DNA from: an uncultured Erysipelotrichaceae bacterium
GTDB taxonomy: Bacteria > Bacillota_I > Bacilli_A > Erysipelotrichales > Coprobacillaceae
DNA length: 31,465 nt
Assembly (NCBI GenBank): GCA_910588075.1
Contig: CAJUOS010000025.1
Coordinates: forward strand, 1-31,465
Direction of reading: 5' to 3'
Shown one piece after another: positions 21,789-30,254 of the stretch. Position 1 is the stretch's first letter. Each line of letters opens with the position of its first letter. The notes below the pieces were generated by a model, which was not told where the DNA came from, made no database searches, and saw only the letters and a list, made by a program, of their open reading frames with translations. Made by a program: the position numbers and the translations under genes.

Positions 21789-22370
21789 TTTATTTTGTAA
21801 AATATTTTTTATAACTTGTCTTATTTCTTTCATTCGTACTTCTTCAAATAATGGGTGATCTTTTAACCATTTTCTATTTAATGGTGATGGGTGTGGTAAA
21901 ACATATAAAGGTTTTCCTTTATATGTATGATTATTAAAAACAAGATTTTCTAATGGTTCATCTTTAAAGAAATACTGTGCAGCATAACTTCCTATAACAA
22001 TATATATTTCTGGTTCAATAATTTCTAATTCACGTTTTAAAAATAAATCTGCACACATAACACTTGGAGGATTATCTCCTGTTGTTTTTGCTTTTCCAGG
22101 ATAACATCTTCCCACAGATGTAATATAAAAATGATGAGGATTATCAAACTCTTCTCTTGTTATATGATACCAATCATTAAGAAGCTTTTTTCCACTTATA
22201 TCATTAAATGGTTTTCCTGTCTCCATTACTTTTTTTGATGGAGCTTGGCTAATTTGCATAATTAACGAATCTTTTTGTCCTTGAAATATTGGATGTGGCA
22301 TATTATCAAATATATCTTTACATCTATCACACGTTACTAAATCTCTTTTTAACTTTTGAAAATCGTCCAT
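21777..22370 (-). CDS. Uracil-DNA glycosylase superfamily protein
   Basis: 197 residues. METGKPFNDISGKKLLNDW corresponds to the GxPFxxxSGxxL catalytic/phosphate loop of UDG families 4-5 and relatives. FYITSVGRCYPGK and the C-terminal VLPHPSPLNRKW (HPSP uracil-loop motif) follow in the right order. The N-terminal CDRC pair could be half of the iron-sulfur site of family 4 enzymes, but the other two Cys are not in the usual places (C92, C106 region), so cluster binding is uncertain. Expected role: removal of uracil from DNA, or a related base or nucleotide hydrolysis. AGGAAG precedes the ATG. Transcribed alone. Confidence 0.78.
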   Translation of the reverse strand: MDDFQKLKRDLVTCDRCKDIFDNMPHPIFQGQKDSLIMQISQAPSKKVMETGKPFNDISGKKLLNDWYHITREEFDNPHHFYITSVGRCYPGKAKTTGDNPPSVMCADLFLKRELEIIEPEIYIVIGSYAAQYFFKDEPLENLVFNNHTYKGKPLYVLPHPSPLNRKWLKDHPLFEEVRMKEIRQVIKNILQNKKEL

Positions 22371-22454
22371 TTTTATCTTCCTTTATTCATATTCTTTTCT
22401 TTATTTTAGCATTTTTCTTAAAGATTATGCTATTAAATTTTTTATAACAAAAAA

Positions 22455-22479
22455 GATGTTACCTTGAAAAAGTAACATC
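22455..22479 (-). terminator. adhE terminator
   Basis: Leftward GATGTTAC (22479-22472) / GTAACATC (22462-22455), 9-nt loop, followed by TTTTTTG, starting 11 bp beyond the adhE stop. Confidence 0.8.
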
Positions 22480-22489
22480 CTTTCTATTC

Positions 22490-25159
22490 TTATTTTTTAT
22501 CAATTTTTGCTTCTTTTGGAGCAAACTTTGTTTCATAATCATAAATTGTTCTTAAAATTGCTTCCATATCTACTACCATTGGCATTCTTGGATTAGCTGG
22601 AGTACATTGATCTTCATAAGCATTCATTGCAATTCTATGAACCGATTCTTCCCAAGCTTCTTTTTCAATACCTTGAGATTTAATGTTGCAAGCAACACCA
22701 ACTTTAGCACATAATTCTTCACATGCATCAGCAAACATTCTTACACCTTCTTCAGGAGTTTTTGGATTTAATCCAATTAATTGAGCTAATTCCATGTATT
22801 TAACATCTGCTTTATAGTTTTCAATCTTAGGCCAAATATTTAACTTAGTTGGAATAGTACCATTATATCTAATAACATGTGGTAATAAGATACCATTAGT
22901 ACGTCCATGAGGAATATGCCATTCTCCACCAATTTTATGAGCTAATGAGTGGTTCATTCCTAAGAATGCATTTGCAAATGCCATACCTGCAATTGTTGCA
23001 GCATTATGCATTTTTTCTCTTGCTTCTGGATCATTTTTACCATTCTTAACTGATTTTTCTAAGTAATCAAATACTAATTTAACTGCTTGTTTTGCCCATC
23101 CATCAGTAAAATCAGATGCTAAAATTGAAACATAAGCTTCTACTGCATGAGTTAATACATCAATTCCTGTATCAGCAGCAATTGAAGCTGGTAAACTCAT
23201 AACGAATTCTGGATCTACAATAGCTACTGTTGGAGTTAAAGCATAGTCAGTTAATGGATACTTTTTATTTGCTTTTTTATCAGTAATAACTGCGAATGGA
23301 GTTACTTCTGAACCAGTTCCTGAAGTTGTAGGAATACAAATTAATCTTGCTTTCTTTCCTAATTCAGGGAACTTAAATGCACGTTTTCTAATATCCATGA
23401 ATTTTTGTTTGATATCATCAAAGTTAACTTCTGGATGTTCATACATTAACCACATAACTTTAGCTGCATCCATTGCTGAACCTCCACCTAAAGCAATGAT
23501 AACATCAGGATTGAATTTTCTCATTAATTCAACACCTTCCATAACTGTATCAATGCTTGGATCTGGTTCAACATCAAAGTATAATTCTATATCTACTTTA
23601 TTTCTTCTACGTTTAATTGCATCTTCAATCTTAGCAACATATCCTAAATTATACATACCATGGTCAGTAACAATCATTGCTTTTTCCATGTATTTCATAT
23701 CTCTTAAATATCTAATTGAATTTCTTTCAAAGTAGATTTTTGGAGGAAGTTTAACCCATTGCATATTGTTATTACGTCTCCCTATTCTCTTAATATTTAT
23801 TAAGTTTACAGCACTTACGTTATTAGAAACAGAGTTATGTCCATAAGAACCACAACCTAAAGTTAATGATGGAATAAATGCATTGTAAACAGAACCAATA
23901 CCACCAAATGTAGATGGGGCATTTTCAATAACACGAATTGCTTTACATTTTAATCCAAATTCTACTGAAATATCATGATTTTGTGTATGAATTGCAGCAG
24001 AGTGACCTAAACCATTAAATTCTACCATTGCAGCAGATTTAGCAATACCATCTTCAGTTGAAGAAGCTTTTAATACAGCTAATACTGGAGATAATTTTTC
24101 TCTTGTTAATGGTTCATTTGGTCCAACTTCTTTACATTCAGCAAGAAGGATTTGAGTATCTTCAGGTACTTTAATTCCTGCTTGTTCAGCAATCCAAGTT
24201 GCAGGTTTACCAACAACTGCAGGTAATACACCTTTGTCTTTATCTGGGAACATATAATTTTCAAGTTTTGTTTTTTCTTCCCCATTGACCCAATATACTT
24301 TAAAACGACTAATTTCTTCTTTAAATTCTTTATAAATTTCATGGTCAACAATTGCAGCTTGTTCAGATGCACAAATCATACCATTATCAAATGATTTTGA
24401 TAAAACAATATCATTAACTGCTCTCTTTAATACACATGATTTTTCAACATATGCAGGAACATTTCCAGCTCCTACACCTAATGCAGGTTTACCACAAGAG
24501 TAAGCAGCTTTAACCATTGCATTACCACCAGTTGCTAAAATAGTAGCAATTCCTGGGTGATTCATCAATGCAGTTGTCGCATACATTGATTTCATTCCTA
24601 ACCATTGAATACAATCTTCTGGAGCTCCAGCAGCAACTGCAGCATCTCTAATCACTTTTGCAGCTTGCACTGAACATTCATATGCAGATGGATGGAATGA
24701 GAAAATAATAGGATTTCTCGTTTTTAATGAAATTAATGATTTAAAAATAACTGTAGAAGTTGGATTTGTTGTTGGAACAATACCACATACAACACCAACT
24801 GGTTCAGCAATTTCAGTAACACCTGTTAAAGGATCTTCACTAATAATTCCTACAGTTTTTAAGTGACGAAGATTGCTTGTTACATATTCACAGGCAAATA
24901 AGTTCTTAACAGCCTTATCTTCAAATACACCTCTACCTGTTTCATTAACTGCTGCTTCTGCTAAAACACCATGTTGGTCTAATCCAGCAACAGAACATTT
25001 AGCTACGATATAATCTACAGCATCTTGATCAAATGATTCAAATTTGTCTAATGCAACTAATGCTTTTTGTACTAACTCATCAACATGAGCATCGATTTGT
25101 TCATTAGTCCATTCAACAGCCTTTGGGGCTTCTTGTTTTACAGCTTTTTTTTCTGCCAT
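22490..25159 (-). CDS. adhE: Bifunctional acetaldehyde-CoA / alcohol dehydrogenase (AdhE)
   Basis: 889 residues from ATG 25159 (GGAGGAAG upstream). The N-terminal half is a CoA-acylating aldehyde dehydrogenase: GVVCGIVPTTNPTST, GVGAGNVPAYVE and DNGMICASEQ with catalytic Cys263. The C-terminal half is an iron-dependent alcohol dehydrogenase: ALGGGSAMDAAK, TTSGTGSEVTPF, and metal ligands in GMNHSLAHKIGGEWHIPHG. It converts acetyl-CoA to ethanol with two NADH, regenerating NAD+ in fermentation; it forms spirosome filaments in known members. It is intact and slightly extended at the N-terminus (Lys/Ala-rich 18 residues). Transcribed alone, behind a complex leader with a terminator hairpin and a possible Rex site. 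Confidence 0.95.
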   Translation of the reverse strand: MAEKKAVKQEAPKAVEWTNEQIDAHVDELVQKALVALDKFESFDQDAVDYIVAKCSVAGLDQHGVLAEAAVNETGRGVFEDKAVKNLFACEYVTSNLRHLKTVGIISEDPLTGVTEIAEPVGVVCGIVPTTNPTSTVIFKSLISLKTRNPIIFSFHPSAYECSVQAAKVIRDAAVAAGAPEDCIQWLGMKSMYATTALMNHPGIATILATGGNAMVKAAYSCGKPALGVGAGNVPAYVEKSCVLKRAVNDIVLSKSFDNGMICASEQAAIVDHEIYKEFKEEISRFKVYWVNGEEKTKLENYMFPDKDKGVLPAVVGKPATWIAEQAGIKVPEDTQILLAECKEVGPNEPLTREKLSPVLAVLKASSTEDGIAKSAAMVEFNGLGHSAAIHTQNHDISVEFGLKCKAIRVIENAPSTFGGIGSVYNAFIPSLTLGCGSYGHNSVSNNVSAVNLINIKRIGRRNNNMQWVKLPPKIYFERNSIRYLRDMKYMEKAMIVTDHGMYNLGYVAKIEDAIKRRRNKVDIELYFDVEPDPSIDTVMEGVELMRKFNPDVIIALGGGSAMDAAKVMWLMYEHPEVNFDDIKQKFMDIRKRAFKFPELGKKARLICIPTTSGTGSEVTPFAVITDKKANKKYPLTDYALTPTVAIVDPEFVMSLPASIAADTGIDVLTHAVEAYVSILASDFTDGWAKQAVKLVFDYLEKSVKNGKNDPEAREKMHNAATIAGMAFANAFLGMNHSLAHKIGGEWHIPHGRTNGILLPHVIRYNGTIPTKLNIWPKIENYKADVKYMELAQLIGLNPKTPEEGVRMFADACEELCAKVGVACNIKSQGIEKEAWEESVHRIAMNAYEDQCTPANPRMPMVVDMEAILRTIYDYETKFAPKEAKIDKK

Positions 25160-25194
25160 TTTTCTTCCTCCAAATATAATATCTTTATAACGTA

Positions 25195-25347
25195 AATATA
25201 CTATATTCCTTGTGAAAAAACAAGCAAGATAACAATATTTCATAAAATAAAAAAAGACTTTTTTAATGAAAGCCTTTCCTTTTTATACTTTAAATATATG
25301 TTAAACGTTTACCTCAAAATATCATTTATCAAACTTACTTTGAACAA
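25195..25347 (-). promoter_or_regulatory. Complex adhE upstream region: two promoters, terminator hairpin, operators
   Basis: Distal promoter TTGTTC (25347-25342) and TGATAT (25324-25319), spacer 17 bp, with palindrome AAACGTTT (25303-25310) just past its start. Next comes a leftward terminator hairpin AAAGGCTTT / AAAGTCTTT (25277-25253) with a T-run; the G-U pair forms only in minus-strand RNA. Proximal promoter TTGTTT (25223-25218) and TATATT (25200-25195), spacer 17 bp, has CTTGT-GAAAAA-ACAAG (25209-25224) over its -35 box, reminiscent of a Rex (NADH-sensing) operator. Transcripts from the distal promoter would be attenuated unless the hairpin is overridden. Confidence 0.5.
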
Positions 25348-25393
25348 TGCAGATAATTGCTTTTTGTGTTGTTAAAAATTCTTTATAATAAGT

Positions 25394-25419
25394 CAAAAAA
25401 AGAAAGCAAAGCCTTCTTT
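25394..25419 (-). terminator. Terminator of the CaCA exchanger gene
   Basis: Leftward AAAGAAGGC / GCTTTCTTT, 9-bp stem with one G-U and a TTT loop, then TTTT. It overlaps the stop codon of the exchanger gene. Confidence 0.7.
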
Positions 25420-26359
25420 ATAAAATATATATAATATATGAAATGTATGAAATCAACATAAGAAATGCTCCATATTTCTTAAGTTTCATATCTTTTCCAA
25501 TAAATAACATAAAGAGAATAATTGCACCTATTGAAATAACCCCATCAATAATAAAACTACTTGCAAACGGAATTCCTTGAGGAGCAACTAATGAAGCCGT
25601 TCCCAATACAAATAGAATATTGAAAATATTACTTCCAATAATATTTCCTATAGCAATATCATTCTTTCCTTTAAATGATGCACTTACTGAAGTTACCAAC
25701 TCTGGTAAAGATGTTCCAATAGATACTATTGTCAATCCAATAATACGATCAGCAACACCAAATTCCTTCGCTATATAACTTGCCGAATCTACTGTTACTT
25801 GACTTCCAACAACAACACAAACAATACCTAATACTATCATTATTATTAATTTCCATAAACGATCATTTTCATCTAATTCAGGAATATCATCTACTGCTGT
25901 ATCATCACCTTTTTTTGTTAAACGATACAAATAGAATAAGAAAACAAGAAAAAATGCCCATAATATGCAACCATCTAATTTTGAGATACTACCTCCTAAA
26001 TATCCTAATGTTAATAAAACAATTGTTATTAATATGACAAAAGGTGTTTCAATAAAATAAGTATTCTTTTTAATTGTAAGTGCTCCAATAATTCCAGAAA
26101 CACCTAATATCAATAAAACATTGGCTATATTGCTTCCAATAATATTTCCGATTGCTATTCCTGCTGTTCCTTTAAATGATGAAGCAATACTCACTGCAGC
26201 TTCAGGTGCACTTGTTCCAAATGCAACAATTGTTAATCCAATTACAATTTGTGGAATGTTTAACATTGCTGCTACTTTTGATGCCCCTTCAACAAAGACA
26301 TCTGCACCTTTAATTAACAAAATAAATCCTACAATTAATAATACAATATTCAATATCAT
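25418..26359 (-). CDS. CaCA-family cation exchanger (YrbG-like) under a Mn2+ riboswitch
   Basis: 313 residues, about ten membrane helices, with the two inverted alpha-repeats of Ca2+/cation antiporters: IVIGLTIVAFGTSAPEAAVSIASS...GNIIGSNIANVLLILG and IIGLTIVSIGTSLPELVTSVSAS...GNIIGSNIFNILFVLG. Both keep the ion-binding Glu (SAPE, SLPE). The acidic cytoplasmic loop (DDTAVDDIPELDENDRL) separates the halves. GGAGG lies before the ATG. The leader is a yybP-ykoY aptamer, which senses Mn2+ and turns genes on, so this exchanger probably exports Mn2+ (perhaps also Ca2+) in exchange for Na+ or H+. The metal inference rests on the riboswitch; the family alone would suggest Ca2+. Confidence 0.9.
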   Translation of the reverse strand: MILNIVLLIVGFILLIKGADVFVEGASKVAAMLNIPQIVIGLTIVAFGTSAPEAAVSIASSFKGTAGIAIGNIIGSNIANVLLILGVSGIIGALTIKKNTYFIETPFVILITIVLLTLGYLGGSISKLDGCILWAFFLVFLFYLYRLTKKGDDTAVDDIPELDENDRLWKLIIMIVLGIVCVVVGSQVTVDSASYIAKEFGVADRIIGLTIVSIGTSLPELVTSVSASFKGKNDIAIGNIIGSNIFNILFVLGTASLVAPQGIPFASSFIIDGVISIGAIILFMLFIGKDMKLKKYGAFLMLISYISYIIYIL

Positions 26360-26379
26360 CTTTTTTCCTCCTATTACTC

Positions 26380-26510
26380 AAAAATAAAACAAGACTTTTA
26401 TACCATTATTAAAAATAACGATATAAAGGTCTTGCTAACCACAAATGTGTCCACCTCATCCGGTTATTTAACGTGATGACGAATGAAGTACGAAGAAGCT
26501 ACTCCCCTTT
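26380..26510 (-). promoter_or_regulatory. yybP-ykoY (Mn2+) riboswitch with overlapping terminator
   Basis: Read leftward from 26510, AAAGGGGAGTAGC is the conserved 5' block, followed by GTCATCAC, CCGG and GGTGGACAC, and the 3' block GCAAGACCTTT, which closes P1 with AAAGG. CAAGACCTTTATATC (26434-26420) can instead pair with the downstream segment at 26404-26390 (mirror of CAAGACTTTTATACC), followed by a T-rich run (26389-26380): an intrinsic terminator sharing the 3' P1 strand. Metal binding would hold P1 and prevent termination, an ON switch. Confidence 0.87.
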
Positions 26511-26520
26511 GTTATGAAGT

Positions 26521-26548
26521 AGTATATCATAAATATACATAAAATCAA
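26521..26548 (-). promoter_or_regulatory. Promoter of the riboswitch-exchanger transcript
   Basis: Leftward TTGATT (26548-26543) and TATACT (26526-26521), spacer 16 bp. The start would lie a few bases before the conserved AAAGGGGAG of the aptamer. Confidence 0.6.
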
Positions 26549-26580
26549 GTCTATTCAGTAAATTATCGTATTCATAAATT

Positions 26581-27510
26581 CTACAAAATTTGATAAATCA
26601 TAACCATCAAAGGCATTGTTATAATACTAAATATAACACTCATCACATTCATAACACTTGCATATCCAGGATGCTTGTTATACAACTGAGCAAATTGTGT
26701 TATTGTTGCTGCAGCAGGTGCACTGGCTGCTAAAATAGTAATAAGAAATATTTGTATAGCATCTTTTGATAAGTTTGTTAATCCACTCAATTTAAATAAA
26801 AATACAATAATTAATGGAAAAACAACCAATCGCATAAGACAAATAAAATAAGTTCTTTTCTCACTGAAAATATCTCTAAAATTCATGTTTCCTATCAACA
26901 TTCCAATAACTATCATTGCAACTGGTCCCATCATTGATCCCACTTTATCTATGGTCGTTAATACTAAATTTGGTAATTGAATTTGTGAAAAGAATATAAA
27001 TAAACCAATTATAATAGCTAACACATTAATATTTAAAAATATTTTTTTAAAATCATAATTCTTTTCATTGCAAACTAAACTTTTAGCATGTGTCCATAAT
27101 AAAATTGTTTGAATAACCATATACCCACTTGTATATAATACCCATTCTTTTCCCAATATAGCACCCACAAGTGGTATAATTAAATTTCCAGAATTTGAAT
27201 AGATAATTGTCGCTTTTTCTATTGGCGCAAAACCAAATATTTTTGCTAATATTTCAGTTAATGGGATATAAATAAGATGAACAATAAATGCTCCTAAAAA
27301 AGCTAATCCTAATCCCATTAATTTATCTGGTGTATATTCTATTGTAAATGACGTAATAATTGCACATGGTGAAACAACAAATAACAATAATTTTGATAAA
27401 ACTTTACTATCATCAGTTGATAATGTTTTTGTTTTAACCAATAAAAAACCAAAAAATATCATAATAAATAACTGACATATCTGTTGTACTAATAAAAGAC
27501 TTAACTCCAT
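26581..27510 (-). CDS. AEC-family (auxin efflux carrier-like) transporter
   Basis: 309 residues, about ten membrane helices. GFLLVKTKTLSTDDSKVLSKLLLFVVSPCAIITSF near the N-terminus and LILLAASAPAAATITQFAQLY-like motif (ITILAASAPAAATITQFA) near the C-terminus are the signatures of the AEC/membrane-transport-protein family, which moves organic acids such as malate. GGAGAG lies before the ATG. It is alone; the preceding gap 27511-27672 carries no gene I can support. The substrate cannot be determined from sequence. Confidence 0.86.
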   Translation of the reverse strand: MELSLLLVQQICQLFIMIFFGFLLVKTKTLSTDDSKVLSKLLLFVVSPCAIITSFTIEYTPDKLMGLGLAFLGAFIVHLIYIPLTEILAKIFGFAPIEKATIIYSNSGNLIIPLVGAILGKEWVLYTSGYMVIQTILLWTHAKSLVCNEKNYDFKKIFLNINVLAIIIGLFIFFSQIQLPNLVLTTIDKVGSMMGPVAMIVIGMLIGNMNFRDIFSEKRTYFICLMRLVVFPLIIVFLFKLSGLTNLSKDAIQIFLITILAASAPAAATITQFAQLYNKHPGYASVMNVMSVIFSIITMPLMVMIYQIL

Positions 27511-27672
27511 TTCTAATCTCTCCTTGCATTAAGTATATATCAATTTCCTCAAGTTTATAAAATTATTTCATAAAAAGAAAACATATTTTATATCTTTATT
27601 AAAATTCTATAAAGTCTTTATTTTTGAAAATAACTTAGAAATGAAATAGAAAATGGATATTATAAAACATAT

Positions 27673-27699
27673 GAAAAGGCTGAATAAACACTCCAGCCT
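27673..27699 (-). terminator. Terminator of the surface-protein gene
   Basis: Leftward AGGCTG / CAGCCT (27699-27694 / 27682-27677) with an 11-nt loop, then TTTTCAT. It lies about 55 bp past the stop of the LRR/SpaA-like gene. The T-run is short. Confidence 0.5.
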
Positions 27700-27753
27700 A
27701 TTAATGATTATTATATTATTTTATTTTAATCATTTAAAATTAATATAAATTTT

Positions 27754-29574
27754 TTATATCTTTCTTTTTTCAAAAAGTACAGCTATTAAGCCACTAGAAA
27801 TAATAATTAAAGTTGTCCATAAATAAATCAAAGTCCTATCTTCAGTTTTGGGAATACTGTTATGAGACTTATTTGGTTTTGTTGGTTTTGTTGATTCTAT
27901 TGGTTTCACTACAGTATCAGGTTGATTGTGTTCTGGTAAACTTGGTTTATCTTCTGTATTTTTTATATGATTATGGAAAACAACCATTCCCATTTCATTA
28001 GTTATTTTTCCTTTTGCATTTTCACTGGTAACAGTATAACCAAAAGTATCATTTTCTACAACTGAATAACCTATATTTTTAGGTAATCCTTTTATAGTTA
28101 CACTCTCTCCATTGGCAAGTTCAAAAACTGCTATACCATTGACAAAGTTTAGTTCACCATAAACTCCATTAATAGAAGTATCATCTAATGTTAAGGTAAA
28201 AGGAAATTTATGATTTTTGTTAACACCATTATCAGAAACTGTATTTGTTATAACTAATCCTCCTAAACGTTCATTAGTTACTTCAATTTCTGTGTTCATC
28301 TGATATTCAACTTGAATAGAAACACTACCATCAATTAATCCTAAAGTATTTTCATCACCTTTATTTGTATTAAGCCAATCAGCTGTTTTTTGCAACGCAT
28401 CTTCAACAAATTCAATATCTTTATAATCTTGTAAATTTCGATCAAAATAAGTAAGTTTCACTTTTTTAATGGTCATCTTATCAGCAGAATTTTCTGTAAG
28501 TGAAACATTTGGTGAATATCTATCAATATATGTTACATTTGGAGTAGATTTCACTTCTTTTCCTTGAGAAGTTACAAACTCTGGTGTCCCACCAGTTAAA
28601 GATACTGTATTTTCAATATGAAAACCATATGAATTCTTTTCTAATAAATAATTTTCTTCAGTTTTCTTCTGAACTAGACAATAATATCCAGCTGGTAACT
28701 TCTCTTGTATCATTACTTTACCATTTTCATCTGTTATATAATCTGTTTGATTATAGAGTTTTTGTGGCACATACTTTCCATCTACTAAATCAGCTGAAAA
28801 TAAATGAAAAACTGCTCCTTTTAAGCCAATACTGTCTTTAGAAGAATCTAATACTTTTAAAGATATAACTACATCTGTTGGTAATGATGTAAGGGTAACA
28901 GGTGTATAAATTCTAATTGGTTGTTTGATCAAAGAATTTAATGGGCTACTTATAACCTCAGACATATCAAACGTGTCAACTTTGTAACCTTTAAGTTGAC
29001 TATCATCTGCACCTGAAAATTCAATTTTTACTTCTCCACTATGTGTTAAATCATTTAAAACAATTTTTTCTTTTGTATAAGTTTTTAAAGTACTTCCTAA
29101 AATATTATTTTCTACAATATGACAACTATCTGGTTTTATATCTATTCGTTCTTCACCCTTTTCAATTAATGGAATTTCAATTTCTCCATTAAACTTTTGA
29201 TTAGTTCCATCTTCCTTAAGTAAAATATATGGATTTGTTTTTAATTCAAAATTAACAGAATCTAATTCTGACCAGTTTAATCTTCCAGCCATCTTTTCTG
29301 GATATTTATTGATAGGGTTTCCTCTAAAATCAAAATACAAATTTTGTCCATAGCTACTATACCATTTCTCTCCAGTTAATACATCTGGAGCCATTTCTCC
29401 CTCTTGCTCCGCAAGTTCTGATATATGTTTCATATCTAAAGGAGATAAATCTGATATTTTATTATAACTCAAATTTATTGAACTTGTATTTCTTAGATAC
29501 TCAATTCCAGTGATATCATATATTAATTCATCATCATCTTTAAGTACTCCTGTAGACTGTGAATATGTATACAT
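27754..29574 (-). CDS. Surface protein, C-terminal part (LRR, SpaA-like, wall-anchor tail); frameshifted from the 5' part
   Basis: Open frame of 606 codons, but the ATG at 29574 has no usable ribosome site and the frame continues the protein encoded just upstream. Removing one A from the run at 29578-29581 joins them into about 770 residues (..CYLDKEMYTYSQSTGV..). Visible parts: LRR-like ITGIEYLRNTSSINLSYNKISDLSPL; a SpaA/prealbumin-like domain (SIGLKGAVFHLFSADLVDGKYV...VMIQEKLPAGYYCLV); and a second beta domain with GLVITNTVSDNGVNKNHKFPFTLTL. A Pro/Lys-rich linker leads to SIPKTEDRT, a membrane helix and EKRKI. The tail looks like a sortase signal with Glu replacing the Gly of LPxTG. Probable role: adhesin or surface scaffold. 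Confidence 0.72.
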   Translation of the reverse strand: MYTYSQSTGVLKDDDELIYDITGIEYLRNTSSINLSYNKISDLSPLDMKHISELAEQEGEMAPDVLTGEKWYSSYGQNLYFDFRGNPINKYPEKMAGRLNWSELDSVNFELKTNPYILLKEDGTNQKFNGEIEIPLIEKGEERIDIKPDSCHIVENNILGSTLKTYTKEKIVLNDLTHSGEVKIEFSGADDSQLKGYKVDTFDMSEVISSPLNSLIKQPIRIYTPVTLTSLPTDVVISLKVLDSSKDSIGLKGAVFHLFSADLVDGKYVPQKLYNQTDYITDENGKVMIQEKLPAGYYCLVQKKTEENYLLEKNSYGFHIENTVSLTGGTPEFVTSQGKEVKSTPNVTYIDRYSPNVSLTENSADKMTIKKVKLTYFDRNLQDYKDIEFVEDALQKTADWLNTNKGDENTLGLIDGSVSIQVEYQMNTEIEVTNERLGGLVITNTVSDNGVNKNHKFPFTLTLDDTSINGVYGELNFVNGIAVFELANGESVTIKGLPKNIGYSVVENDTFGYTVTSENAKGKITNEMGMVVFHNHIKNTEDKPSLPEHNQPDTVVKPIESTKPTKPNKSHNSIPKTEDRTLIYLWTTLIIISSGLIAVLFEKRKI

Positions 29575-30031
29575 CTCTTTTATCTAAATAACAAAACTCT
29601 TTTGTATCCTGCAAAGCATCAAAAAAAGTTTGAGCTTCTTCCTCAGTCAAAAATTCTTTTTCTATATTTTCAAATGTTTTTCCAGTTGCGACTTCAACTT
29701 TATTTGCTATGACTACAAAAATAGTTTTCATCTTCCATCCTTTATATTCCACATATCCATCAAAAGATGATAAAACTTCCTTAATACTTTGAGTTCCATC
29801 ACCAAAATGATTTTCTCTTTCTAATCCATCATATACTGCTGTCGCAAAAATTTTATCTGGAATCACTGTTTGGATTTGAGAAATACCATGCTCTCTATTT
29901 GAGCCATCTATAGTTTGAACATTATCATCAATTGTTTCTAAACCTAAAGTTTTTATGGTTGTTCCTTCAAATATTATCATCATTAAAACCAAAAGAGATA
30001 CAATCCATTTTTTATATTCATTTTTCATCAT
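29540..30031 (-). CDS. Surface protein, N-terminal part with signal peptide; ends at a frameshift
   Basis: 163 residues from ATG 30031 (AAGGTG six bases upstream; an earlier GTG at 30040 lies in that site). A signal peptide (WIVSLLVLMMIIFEGTTIKTLG) is followed by IPDKIFATAVYDGLERENHFGDGTQSIKEVLSSFDG. This is the cap that usually precedes leucine-rich repeats in Gram-positive surface proteins (IPDxxFxxAVxxxL...T..E.L.S..G). The frame then leaves its natural course and stops 11 residues beyond the frameshift point near 29580. The true protein continues in the next frame. It could be a genuine null mutation, recoding or an assembly error. Confidence 0.7.
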   Translation of the reverse strand: MMKNEYKKWIVSLLVLMMIIFEGTTIKTLGLETIDDNVQTIDGSNREHGISQIQTVIPDKIFATAVYDGLERENHFGDGTQSIKEVLSSFDGYVEYKGWKMKTIFVVIANKVEVATGKTFENIEKEFLTEEEAQTFFDALQDTKEFCYLDKRDVYIFTVYRST

Positions 30032-30040
30032 ATTATACAC

Positions 30041-30254
30041 CTTTCCTTTATTTTGTTTATTATATTATATTTTCTTATATTCTCTATGAGAATTAATTGA
30101 AAAAGCATATCACTCTTTTTTTAATTTATTTATGCCAAATTACAGTATAAAGCATATAAACCCTTATTTTTTATAATATATAATTATTAATAAAAAAAAC
30201 AATAATCTATGAGAAACATACTCCCATAAGTTATTGTATTTTATTTCATAAAAT
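30041..30254. other. Intergenic region upstream of the surface-protein gene
   Basis: No gene. It holds the lipoprotein-gene terminator and very AT-rich DNA. A palindrome ATTCTC-TAT-GAGAAT lies near 30080-30095, just upstream of a leftward TATAAT-rich stretch, and may be an operator for the surface-protein gene; the -35 box is poor. Confidence 0.35.
30192..30237 (-). terminator. Terminator of the lipoprotein gene
   Basis: Leftward ACAATAA (30237-30231) / TTATTGT (30205-30199) enclose a second helix TATGGGA / TCTCATA, followed by a run of eight T. It lies just beyond the stop at 30255. Confidence 0.75.

Noticed and set aside
24106..24372. 88-codon leftward frame inside adhE
   Set aside because: It is an out-of-frame shadow of the adhE coding sequence with no ribosome site.
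25301..25313. Canonical catabolite-responsive (cre) site before adhE
   Set aside because: The AAACGTTT palindrome has LacI-type symmetry, but the flanking TG/CA spacing is off by one from the cre consensus.
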